A DNA stretch of 12,366 nt from Bacillota bacterium (GTDB lineage: Bacteria > Armatimonadota > Hebobacteria > Hebobacterales > Hebobacteraceae), in contig DAOVEW010000005.1 in NCBI GenBank assembly GCA_030668755.1, positions 1 to 12,366 of the forward strand, in the 5' to 3' direction. The translations under genes and the position numbers were made by a program. Of this stretch, positions 6,336 to 12,366 are shown one piece after another (the first letter of the stretch is position 1; every line of letters begins with the position of its first letter). The notes beneath the pieces are model-generated. The model was not told the origin of the DNA and searched no databases. It worked only from the letters and a program-made list of their open reading frames with translations.

Positions 6336-6359
6336 GCCTTCGGCGATGCCGGCGAGGGC
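6336..6359 (+). promoter_or_regulatory. stem-loop directly after the in-frame TGA
   Basis: Starting with the base after the TGA, GCCTTC pairs with GAGGGC (one G-U pair) and GGC with GCC around a GAT loop, with a 3-base bulge on the 3' side. Structures directly 3' of a UGA can promote read-through, but this one may simply reflect the GC-rich coding sequence. Confidence 0.3.
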
Positions 6360-6380
6360 CCGCGGGGCACTGGACATGTC

Positions 6381-6941
6381 GTGGGGACAGTGAAGGACGA
6401 TTCCGGCCTCGGGGTCGCTGATGTCATAGTTGTGCTGGATGGCGAGACGACGACCGTGACGGCCCCCGATGGGAGCTACAGGTTCGACGGAGTTGACCTG
6501 GGACGACACCTGGTGAAACTCGACGCGGCGCGGCTCCACACCGACCTCGGGGGACTGCTGCAGACGAGAGCCGTGTTCGTCTCACAGAACGAACCCGGCC
6601 GCGCCAATTTCCTGCTGGCCCGGCTGTGCCAGATCGCCGGACAGGTCTATGTGAAGGACGCCAGGTCCGACTATCGAGAGCCGCTCGCCAGCGTTGTCGT
6701 GGAGCTGAGCAGCGGGGTGCAGGCGACGACTGACAGCGGAGGGCGCTATCGGTTTGTCGGCCTGAAGCCCGGACGCTATACGGTTGGGGTGGCATCTACC
6801 ACAGATCTGTTAGCCCTGATGCCGATTCCACCGACTTCCTGGTCCTTCAACCTCCGACCCGGCGAAAACGCCACGGGCGCAGACTTCGCATTCGAGCGCC
6901 GACAGCGCCACATCATCTTCGCCGTGCTTCCCGCCAGCTAG
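6381..6941 (+). CDS. carboxypeptidase-regulatory-like (CnaB-like) tandem domains, probably the C-terminal part of the preceding gene
   Basis: The open stretch encodes 186 aa from GTG 6381, but the frame is open from 6336. It contains two beta-sandwich units with the classic pattern 'G-V-x-D-x-G-x-P/G-V-V-x-L-x-G, T-x-DG-x-Y-F, L-G-x-V-L' at about residues 2-48 (VADVIVVLDGETT, then APDGSYRFDGVDLGRHLVKL) and 84-137 (QIAGQVYVKD, then TDSGGRYRFVGLKPGRYTV). A final strand-rich tail follows (FNLRPGENATGADFAFE). Such domains are extracytoplasmic, yet there is no signal peptide and no convincing ribosome binding site at 6381. The natural first strand (GHVVGTV) begins before 6381 and is in the same frame as the barrel gene. 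Most likely this was one ~739-residue protein now split by the TGA. Alternatively it is read through, or 6333 is a sequencing error. Confidence 0.6.
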   Translation: MGTVKDDSGLGVADVIVVLDGETTTVTAPDGSYRFDGVDLGRHLVKLDAARLHTDLGGLLQTRAVFVSQNEPGRANFLLARLCQIAGQVYVKDARSDYREPLASVVVELSSGVQATTDSGGRYRFVGLKPGRYTVGVASTTDLLALMPIPPTSWSFNLRPGENATGADFAFERRQRHIIFAVLPAS

Positions 6942-7052
6942 CAGCGAGCGGGTCCTCTCCCTTCGGCGCGCAGAACCGCAAGCCCTCGCCGTCTCAGATT
7001 CCTGGCGTGCCATCTACGTGGGGGTGGGACGCCTTTCTCCGGGCCGGTCGAA

Positions 7053-7110
7053 GGGCCGTGATCGTAGAAGGCACATTCCTGGGGCCGTGACCGCAGGAGG
7101 CACATTCCTG
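7053..7110 (+). repeat. two-copy 29-bp tandem repeat
   Basis: The unit GGGCCGTGA-CGTAGAAGG-CACATTCCTG (7053-7081) is followed without a gap by a second copy at 7082-7110. They differ at three of 29 positions, two T to C and one A to G. With only two copies it is not a CRISPR array. The second copy continues into a palindrome (7099-7114). Confidence 0.85.
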
Positions 7111-7154
7111 TGCCGACAGCCTGCATAGTAGGTCGCGACAAGAATGTCGCTCCT
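7099..7154. repeat. inverted pair of REP-like palindromic elements
   Basis: The first element has the core GGCACA-TTCC-TGTGCC (7099-7114) in a context AGGAGGCACATTCC. The second, at about 7131-7154, has the core GCGACA-AGAA-TGTCGC. Read on the opposite strand, it gives AGGAGCGACATTCTTG, so the two are the same element in inverted orientation. The stem bases differ between them but stay paired (GCACA/TGTGC against CGACA/TGTCG). This is the typical look of dispersed REP/BIME-like elements placed between genes. Confidence 0.6.
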
Positions 7155-7586
7155 AGGAAGCCAGGCTTTGGGGTCACAGCATCCACGTGGAGCCTAAGGG
7201 ACCCGTCTTGTGGCCCTGTGATGCCTGAGTTAACTGCCCCACCGGCCGGGGCTACTTCCCGTCCTCCGCCAAGCTGCCTGTGCGAGCAGGCGTGCGGGCC
7301 GCCCGCGCCGAAGTCCAGGGGATGGAGGAGGTTGCGGAGATGCCGGAGCCGAGTGCCGGAGCCGCGTCACCGCCCTGACACTGCGGAGACCGCGCCGCCG
7401 CCTGTTCCCGTGTGGGAACGGCCCCCGGCGCAGGCTGCGAGCGTTTTGCGCTGTCGAACTCTCCTCCTCCAGCCTTTGGCGTGTAGAGGGACCCGTGCAG
7501 GCTGTTCCCAGCGGTTCCCGGGTGCGTCGCGTCGGCGTTGAGGGCCGGGCGGCGAGCCGGCCTGCGGGCGCCGCAAGGAGCTGCAC

Positions 7587-9584
7587 GTGGGCAGCGAGAC
7601 CGAACGGGCGATGCTGGAGAACGACGGGATGAGAGACGAGAGGGCCGGTGGCGTCACGCCCAGAGCTGTACTGGTGGCCTTCGCGCTGCTCATCTTGATC
7701 GCCGTCGGGGCCTTCTACGTCGAGATCGCCTGGAACAAGATCTACATGTTCGCCTCCGGCGTCCCGGCCATGGCACCCGTCGTGCTCCTCTTCGTGCTCA
7801 CTGCGGTCGCCGGCATTCCGGCCCTACGTCGAGCGGGCCTCACCCGCCGCGAGTTGCTGACTGTGTATTGCATTACGCTGGTAGGCGGACCGCTGGTCAG
7901 CCACGGCGTTCTCTTCTGGATGATCCCCAAGGTCATTGCCTACTACTATGTGGCCCGCGTTCAGCCCCTGTGGGAGACGACCTTTCTTCCGTTCGTGCCC
8001 GCGTCGCTCGCGCCCACGGATCCGCTCGCGGCCGAGGCCTTCTTTCAGGGCCACGCACAAGTCCCCTGGCAATTGTGGTGGGCTCCGCTCGGGAGCTGGG
8101 GGGCCTTCTTCTTCGCCCTCTTCATCTGCACGCTGTGCGCGGTCGTGCTGGTCCAGCGTCAGTGGATCACAAACGAGCGGCTCACCTTCCCCATTGCGCA
8201 GATTCCGCTGGAGATGGTCCGCGCGCCCGCGGGCCAAGGGAGGTCAGCGGCAGGCCGCCTGCCGGTGGCCTGGGTCTTTTGGGTCGGCCTCGGCGCCTCG
8301 CTGTTCGTGAACTTCATGAACTCGCTGTCCAACAGAGTGCCTGCCATACCCGCGATTCCGCTTGGACCCGTGGCGATCATCCAGTGGCAGAAGGTCGGGC
8401 CGTGGGCCGGACTCGGCCAGATCGATCTGGTTTTGTGGCCGTGGATGATTGCGGTCGCCTATCTGATACCGAAGGAATTGTCCTTCTCAGCCTGGTTCTT
8501 CTGGGTCGTGCGGCTGGCGCTGACGGTGGCCGCGGTCGCGGCGGGACATACGCCGCAGCGGCCGGAGGACTGGTACGAGAGTGGGTTCCCCGCTCCCTAC
8601 TTTCAAGGGGGCGGTGCCGCTCTCGCGCTGTTCATCTGGGTGCTTTGGGCGGCTCGGCGGCACATCAGGCAGGTGTTCAGGATTGCCGCCAGTCATCAGT
8701 CGGGCAGGGCCGATGACCGGGAGCCTCTTACATATCGGCTGGCGCTGATCGGGTTCCTGCTGTCGTTCGGGTTCATGGTCTATTTCTGTTGGGCCGCCGG
8801 CTGCCGCATCGTCTTCGGCCTGGTGCTGATAGGGATGATAGTGGGCTACTACGTGATGTGGGCTCGCCTGCGCGCGGAGACGGGACTTGGCTTCCTCCCC
8901 TTCCCCCTCGAAGTCCAGAACGGCCTGACGTCCCTCGTCGGCACGGCCTCGCTCCGGCCTCGAGAGGTAGTGACCATGATCTCCACCCGTTGGGCCTACT
9001 TCCCCGGATTCGGCGAGTCCTCGGAAGTGATCACCGGGAACGTGCTCGAGTCGATCAAGATCGCCGACTCCGCTCGCATCAACTCGCGCCGCCTGACTCG
9101 AGCGCTGGTTGCGGGCCTCCTCCTCTCCCTTGTGGTCGGTGTGTTCGTCATCCTCGTCGGCTGCCATACCTACGGGTACTTCGGGCTGGGCATGGGCGGG
9201 GCTTACGGTTGGCCGTCGTGGCAGACGCGCAATGACGGAGGCCGCATCTTCGAATTCCTGACCAATCCGGCTCCGCCCGACACAAATGCGATCGCGGCCA
9301 CGGTCGGAGGCGCGGCAGTGGCCGTTCTCCTCGGCGCGATGCGTTTGCGGTTCTGGTGGTGGCCGTTTCACCCCATCGGGTACATGGCCGCGAACTGCTG
9401 GGGGATGCACTGGTACTACATGCCGTTCTTCTTGGGGTGGGCGTTCAAGTCGTTGGTAATACGGTACGGCGGCCTGCGTCTGTACCGCGCGACGGTGCCG
9501 CTCGCCATCGGGCTCATCGTCGGCGACCTGGTCAACCAGGGCATCTGGTCGGTGGTCGCCGTCGTGACGCAGGGCCGTGTCTAG
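7587..9584 (+). CDS. polytopic membrane protein, DUF6785/DUF6784-like
   Basis: The product has 665 aa. GTG 7587 is chosen because AAGGAG lies six bases upstream. After a short charged N-terminus, TM1 (about 27-48) and more than ten further hydrophobic segments run to the C-terminus. Soluble loops include QRQWITNERLTFPIAQIPLEM (early middle), RLRAETGLGFLPFP, and TRWAYFPGFGESSEVITGNVLESIKIAD. The pattern and size match, from memory, the large DUF6785 (with DUF6784) membrane proteins that are common in Planctomycetota, Armatimonadota and relatives. Their function is unknown; some resemble transporters of the oligopeptide type in outline. It ends with RV and a TAG that overlaps the stop of the convergent GT87 gene. 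Confidence 0.88.
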   Translation: MGSETERAMLENDGMRDERAGGVTPRAVLVAFALLILIAVGAFYVEIAWNKIYMFASGVPAMAPVVLLFVLTAVAGIPALRRAGLTRRELLTVYCITLVGGPLVSHGVLFWMIPKVIAYYYVARVQPLWETTFLPFVPASLAPTDPLAAEAFFQGHAQVPWQLWWAPLGSWGAFFFALFICTLCAVVLVQRQWITNERLTFPIAQIPLEMVRAPAGQGRSAAGRLPVAWVFWVGLGASLFVNFMNSLSNRVPAIPAIPLGPVAIIQWQKVGPWAGLGQIDLVLWPWMIAVAYLIPKELSFSAWFFWVVRLALTVAAVAAGHTPQRPEDWYESGFPAPYFQGGGAALALFIWVLWAARRHIRQVFRIAASHQSGRADDREPLTYRLALIGFLLSFGFMVYFCWAAGCRIVFGLVLIGMIVGYYVMWARLRAETGLGFLPFPLEVQNGLTSLVGTASLRPREVVTMISTRWAYFPGFGESSEVITGNVLESIKIADSARINSRRLTRALVAGLLLSLVVGVFVILVGCHTYGYFGLGMGGAYGWPSWQTRNDGGRIFEFLTNPAPPDTNAIAATVGGAAVAVLLGAMRLRFWWWPFHPIGYMAANCWGMHWYYMPFFLGWAFKSLVIRYGGLRLYRATVPLAIGLIVGDLVNQGIWSVVAVVTQGRV

Positions 9585-10861
9585 CTTGCGCCGGCGGGGT
9601 CTGCAACCCGGCCGCGGCGCAAGTCCCGGCAGGCCAGCCCGAGCGCAACAAGCATCAGAACCGATGCCCAGAACAGGTTGCCCGCGGCGCGCGCGTGATG
9701 GCTCACCAGAAGCACCGTCGCCGCGGCCAGCCCCCAGAGGGCGGCGCGCAGCATCCACGCCGACACCGGCCGCAGCATATCCGCCCGTTCGAGCAGCCGC
9801 AGAGCAACCGTGACCGGGAGCAGGAGCATTACGAAGAAGTAGGTCCACGAGAGGGCCGACACCAGGAGCAGGAGCACGGTCACGATCCCGTACTCGACCG
9901 GCCTGTGCCGGTCGGGCGGACGCCTTATCCCGCATGCCGCCAAGAACCAGAGCGCGAGCGCGGCGAAGAGCGTCAGGATGATCACGTTCACCTCGCGAGG
10001 CGCCAGGTCCACCAGCCCTACGTAGATTGGCTCACCCCCGCGCGCCATCACCTGCGCGTCCACATGGCTGAGGTAGCGGCGGGCGACAGCCGGGAGAGAC
10101 TGATTCCCGAAGTCCACCGCGTGCTGTCCCCAGTCGCCGGCCTCCCCACGCGAGAGATACGGCATCACCACCCGGCGGGCCCATTCGCCGACCTCGCGCA
10201 GATTCCGCTGCAAACCCCGTACGGGCGCCGGGACCAGCACCAGAAAGACGGCACAGGAGAGAACGGCCGCGCCCACGACTCGGAGTCGGCCGCGATACAG
10301 GAAGTAGGCGAGCAGCGGCGCGGGGAACGCTTTGATGGCGATGGCTGCGCCGAGGGGGAGACCCGAGAGCCATTGGCGCCCGCGCAGATCGAGGAGGTAC
10401 GACCAGTACACCAGCAGCATGATGAGGATGTTCGTCTGGCCGAGGATGAGATTGTCGATAGCGTAGGCAGCAACCAAAAGGCCCGGTATCCAGTGATAGC
10501 GGAGAGGGACGTCCTCTCCGCCCGGGAAGGCGATGGCGCGTGCCAGGTGCCCCGAGACGCTGAAGAGCCACAGGTTGGCCACATACCAGAGGAAGTAGAA
10601 TGAAGCAAAGCCCAGTGCGCAGAACGGAGCCACGAGCACCGCGAAGGTGGGTGGATACCGATAGTGGGGAAGGTTGGCGAGGCCCTGGCCGTTCAACACG
10701 CGGCGGCCGGCGTCGTACCAGACCTCCGCGTCCTTGAAGTCGCCGTGGAGGAACTTGCCCACCATGTACGCAGTCAGCAGCGCGACGAGAAGGCCGGCAA
10801 TCAGCAAGGCGAGGCGGGCAGCGAACGGCTCGTTGCGAAACCGCGGACCCAGACCACTCAC
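9581..10861 (-). CDS. GT87 family glycosyltransferase (DUF2029-like, polyprenol-dependent)
   Basis: The product has 426 aa. The frame is open up to 11275, but GTG 10861 with GGAGG five bases upstream is the sensible start, because the upstream extension is antisense to the 11000-11323 gene and not family-like. After TM1 (about 15-37) comes the family's first periplasmic loop with acidic residues (HGDFKDAEVWYDAGRRVLNG; D41 or D44 is likely catalytic) and HYRYPPTFAVLVAP. Further family marks are GQTNILIMLL, GAAIAIKAFPAPLLAYFL and FGNQSL. GT87 enzymes are GT-C-fold integral membrane transferases that use polyprenyl-phosphate sugars, usually mannose, on the outer face of the inner membrane. The donor and acceptor here are unknown. 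It is convergent with 7587-9584 and divergent from 11000. Confidence 0.9.
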   Translation of the reverse strand: MSGLGPRFRNEPFAARLALLIAGLLVALLTAYMVGKFLHGDFKDAEVWYDAGRRVLNGQGLANLPHYRYPPTFAVLVAPFCALGFASFYFLWYVANLWLFSVSGHLARAIAFPGGEDVPLRYHWIPGLLVAAYAIDNLILGQTNILIMLLVYWSYLLDLRGRQWLSGLPLGAAIAIKAFPAPLLAYFLYRGRLRVVGAAVLSCAVFLVLVPAPVRGLQRNLREVGEWARRVVMPYLSRGEAGDWGQHAVDFGNQSLPAVARRYLSHVDAQVMARGGEPIYVGLVDLAPREVNVIILTLFAALALWFLAACGIRRPPDRHRPVEYGIVTVLLLLVSALSWTYFFVMLLLPVTVALRLLERADMLRPVSAWMLRAALWGLAAATVLLVSHHARAAGNLFWASVLMLVALGLACRDLRRGRVADPAGAS

Positions 10862-10866
10862 TGGTG

Positions 10867-10871
10867 CCTCC
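10867..10871 (-). promoter_or_regulatory. Shine-Dalgarno site that sets the GT87 start
   Basis: On the minus strand, GGAGG is followed by CACCA and then the GTG at 10861. This is the only good site near the beginning of the conserved part, and it rules out the much longer frame to 11275. Confidence 0.7.
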
Positions 10872-10887
10872 GAGATGGATGCCGCCG

Positions 10888-10902
10888 ACGATGCGTCATC
10901 GT
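10888..10902. promoter_or_regulatory. inverted repeat in the divergent promoter region
   Basis: ACGATG-CGT-CATCGT is a 6-bp perfect inverted repeat in the ~138-base gap between the divergently transcribed genes starting at 10861 and 11000. It may be an operator for a dimeric regulator, or chance. No clear -35/-10 elements were seen beside it. Confidence 0.25.
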
Positions 10903-10999
10903 GCCGTGTGTGTTCGACCTGCGGTCTTGGAGCGCCTGCCCCCTGAGAGGTGGGATTCGAGGGGGAGAGAAGTACTCCGAGGAGCTCCGAGAGGACGGC

Positions 11000-11323
11000 A
11001 TGAAGGTCCTGCGCCGCGAGGAGATATGGATCCACACTCACTTCGTGACGGACTGCGCCTATCTCCCAGATCACTCCGCGCGGGAGATACGCCGGAAGAT
11101 GGACCGCGTGCTGGATAAGCTCGGCATCGTCTTCGGCATTCACTTCGATGCACGCGGCGACGAAGGACTGCGTATCGTGCTGGAGTGCATCCCTCTCCCG
11201 GAGACGATGGCAGAGATCGAGTCGAGCCTCGAAAAGACCATCGAGCCCGTCCCTGCGCGCCCGCGGCGAACGCACGTCGAGATCGAGCCGCCCAAGCGGC
11301 GCAATGGGGCGAAGAGGAGGTAA
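11000..11323 (+). CDS. small basic protein of unknown function
   Basis: The product has 107 aa. ATG 11000 (MKVLRREE) has GAGG five bases upstream. The frame is open much further upstream (to 10664), but that part is antisense to the GT87 gene. The core (residues 8-85) looks like a small alpha/beta fold, with IWIHTHFVTDCAYLPDH, a helical REIRRKMDRVLDKLG, then strands FGIHFD and LRIVLECIPLP. Several His and Cys residues (H11, H13, C18) sit near the start and might bind metal. The tail is basic (PKRRNGAKRR). There is no signal peptide. Its TAA follows directly on the AGGAGG site of the oxidoreductase gene, so the two are co-transcribed. I do not recognise the family. Confidence 0.65.
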   Translation: MKVLRREEIWIHTHFVTDCAYLPDHSAREIRRKMDRVLDKLGIVFGIHFDARGDEGLRIVLECIPLPETMAEIESSLEKTIEPVPARPRRTHVEIEPPKRRNGAKRR

Positions 11324-11325
11324 CT

Positions 11326-12321
11326 GTGTCGCTATCGCTGGCCCTCGTGGGCCTGAAAGGCCATCAGTACGTTGTGCTGGAGGCCCTCTCGGAACTGCCC
11401 GAGGTCTCTATTGCGGCAGTCGCTGACGAGAATCCGGAGGCCCTGAAGCGCGTGCCCGATTTCCCAAGGGCGAGCGGGGAGACGCGCACCTACCTGGGCT
11501 ATCGCGAGCTGTTGGAAAACCATACCCCCGACATCGTGGTGGAGGCCGGCACCGATAGAGACCGAGCGGACATCTTGGTCGCCTGCGCTGAACGCGGCAT
11601 CAACCTGATATCCGAGAAGCCGCTCGCATACGACTTGGAAGCGCTGGAGCGGGTCGAGAAGGCGGTGGCCGGAGCCGGTGTCAAGGCCAGCATGCTCCTC
11701 ACCATGCGCTGCGACCCGCCATATCTGGCAGTGCGCGAGGCGATAGCAAGTGGCGCGGTCGGCGAAGTGATACAGGGCGGGGGCCAGAAGTCCTACCGAC
11801 TCGGGGAGCGGCCGGCCTGGCAGAAGAGCCGAGAGACCTTCAGCGGCATCATCCCCTTTGTGGGCATCCATGCCATGGACCTGTTCCGATGGACGACGGG
11901 CCGTGAGTTCGTCGAGGTCATGGCCTACGCCTCGAACGTGAGTCAACCCGAGATCGGCGACCTGGAGAACAACGCCTGCGTTGTGGCCAGGCTCGACAAT
12001 GGCGGCTCGGCCGCCTTCCGGCTGGACTACTGCCGGCCGGCCGCCGCGCCAACCCACGGCGACGACCGACTGCGCGTGGCCGGCAGCCAGGGAGTGATCG
12101 AGGTGCAGCAGGGCGCGGTCACCCTCATCACCCGGGATGACGGGCCGAGAGTCCTCCCGCTGCCGCCGCCGGTCAACTTCTTCGCCGACTTCGTGGACGC
12201 GGTGCGCGAAGACCGTGAGCCCTTCATCCCGTTCTCGGACTGCGTGCGCATCACCGAAGTCGTTCTCCGCGCCCGGGAATCCGCCGAGTGCGACCGTCCC
12301 GCGCGCCTCGCTGACTCTTGA
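11326..12321 (+). CDS. Gfo/Idh/MocA family NAD(P)-dependent oxidoreductase
   Basis: The product has 331 aa. GTG 11326 is selected by AGGAGG (11315-11320) five bases upstream. The N-terminal Rossmann domain starts with SLSLALVGLKGHQY; the usual GxGxxG is reduced to GLKG, which is a known kind of variation. The family's EKP motif is present in SEKPLAYD (K98). The C-terminal domain has GIHAMDLFRW (H182, D185), matching the family's catalytic His/Asp region, and the strands that form the sheet used in dimerisation. Such enzymes oxidise or reduce sugars, inositols or aldehydes. The substrate cannot be told. It is the second gene of an operon with the 107-aa protein and is followed by a new gene 11 bases later. 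Confidence 0.92.
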   Translation: MSLSLALVGLKGHQYVVLEALSELPEVSIAAVADENPEALKRVPDFPRASGETRTYLGYRELLENHTPDIVVEAGTDRDRADILVACAERGINLISEKPLAYDLEALERVEKAVAGAGVKASMLLTMRCDPPYLAVREAIASGAVGEVIQGGGQKSYRLGERPAWQKSRETFSGIIPFVGIHAMDLFRWTTGREFVEVMAYASNVSQPEIGDLENNACVVARLDNGGSAAFRLDYCRPAAAPTHGDDRLRVAGSQGVIEVQQGAVTLITRDDGPRVLPLPPPVNFFADFVDAVREDREPFIPFSDCVRITEVVLRARESAECDRPARLADS

Positions 12322-12332
12322 CGGAGGAACCC

Positions 12333-12366
12333 ATGAAAATCCATCTCGTGCTGTCGGCATGCCTCC
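12333..12366 (+). CDS. start of a further gene (partial, exported protein?)
   Basis: ATG 12333 has GGAGG five bases upstream, 11 bases after the oxidoreductase stop, so it belongs to the same operon. Only MKIHLVLSACL is visible. A Lys/His followed by a hydrophobic stretch suggests the beginning of a signal peptide or membrane segment. The LSAC string fits a lipobox pattern, but it is too close to the N-terminus for a normal lipoprotein signal. Nothing more can be said. Confidence 0.6.
   Translation, partial: MKIHLVLSACL

Larger units (their letters stand above)
6942..7586. other. gene-free spacer with repeats
   Basis: No credible coding sequence is seen on either strand; the open frames here lack ribosome binding sites and codon bias. 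It holds the tandem repeat at 7053-7110, the palindromes at 7099-7114 and 7131-7154, a perfect hairpin GTTCCC-GTGT-GGGAAC at 7404-7419, and a direct repeat of TGCCGGAGCCG near 7340-7370. No clear terminator follows the 6941 stop. The promoter of the membrane protein gene at 7587 must be in the second half but is not recognisable. Confidence 0.55.

Noticed and set aside
6333..6359. UGA as a selenocysteine codon with a SECIS element.
   Set aside because: The protein is a barrel with CnaB-like domains, not a redox enzyme, and the hairpin loop does not show the bacterial SECIS features. Read-through or mutation is simpler.
7053..7110. CRISPR repeat array.
   Set aside because: There are only two copies with no spacers between them and no cas genes; it is a plain tandem duplication.
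7110..7541. Plus-strand open frame in the spacer.
   Set aside because: It begins within the repeat elements, has no ribosome binding site, and its Pro/Arg/Cys-rich composition is typical of non-coding GC-rich DNA.
10664..10999. Longer version of the 107-aa gene starting at 10664.
   Set aside because: It would lie antisense over the start of the GT87 gene. The ATG at 11000 has its own ribosome binding site and leaves a normal divergent promoter gap.
10862..11275. N-terminal extension of the GT87 gene to 11275.
   Set aside because: The extension is antisense to the 11000-11323 gene, has no family-like sequence and no ribosome binding site. GTG 10861 has a strong one.
11332..12360. Long minus-strand open frame over the oxidoreductase.
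   Set aside because: It is an antisense shadow of a well-supported gene, with no recognisable protein features.

Overview
The window is high-GC bacterial DNA from an organism with a diderm (outer-membrane) envelope. The mix of genes is typical of uncultured environmental lineages such as Armatimonadota, Planctomycetota or Hydrogenedentota: a large polytopic protein of the DUF6785/6784 type, a Gfo/Idh/MocA oxidoreductase, a metal-dependent amidohydrolase and a GT87 glycosyltransferase. I cannot place it more precisely from sequence alone. UGA is an ordinary stop codon here, as the ATGA gene overlap at 4722-4725 shows.

Layout. 1-210: a tRNA-Ser(GCU) on the minus strand with its own promoter. 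210-835: a small plus-strand hypothetical gene, then a gene-poor stretch. 849-1649: an amidohydrolase-2 family enzyme. 1736-2212: a very charged hypothetical protein. 2396-2635: a class I cyclic di-GMP (GEMM-I) riboswitch with an intrinsic terminator. 2659-6941: a plus-strand operon downstream of that riboswitch, made of two paralogous secreted pilin-like subunits, a PapD-like periplasmic chaperone, a putative outer-membrane usher-like barrel protein and, in the same frame after a TGA, two carboxypeptidase-regulatory-like (CnaB-like) domains. 6942-7586: a gene-free spacer with a 29-bp tandem repeat and palindromic repeat elements. 7587-9584: a polytopic membrane protein. 9581-10861, minus strand: a GT87 glycosyltransferase whose stop codon overlaps the previous gene's stop at a shared CTAG. 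11000-12366: a divergent plus-strand operon of a small unknown protein, a Gfo/Idh/MocA oxidoreductase and the start of another gene.

The most interesting part is 2396-6941. It looks like a compact, atypical chaperone-usher-like surface fibre or adhesin system whose transcription is read out by a c-di-GMP riboswitch. It has an intercistronic 13-bp hairpin between subunit and chaperone genes, a first subunit that lacks the N-terminal extension of the second, and an in-frame TGA that separates the predicted barrel from its C-terminal domains. The riboswitch is a firm call. The pilus assignment is an inference from signal peptides, gene order, the chaperone fold and the subunit repeats.
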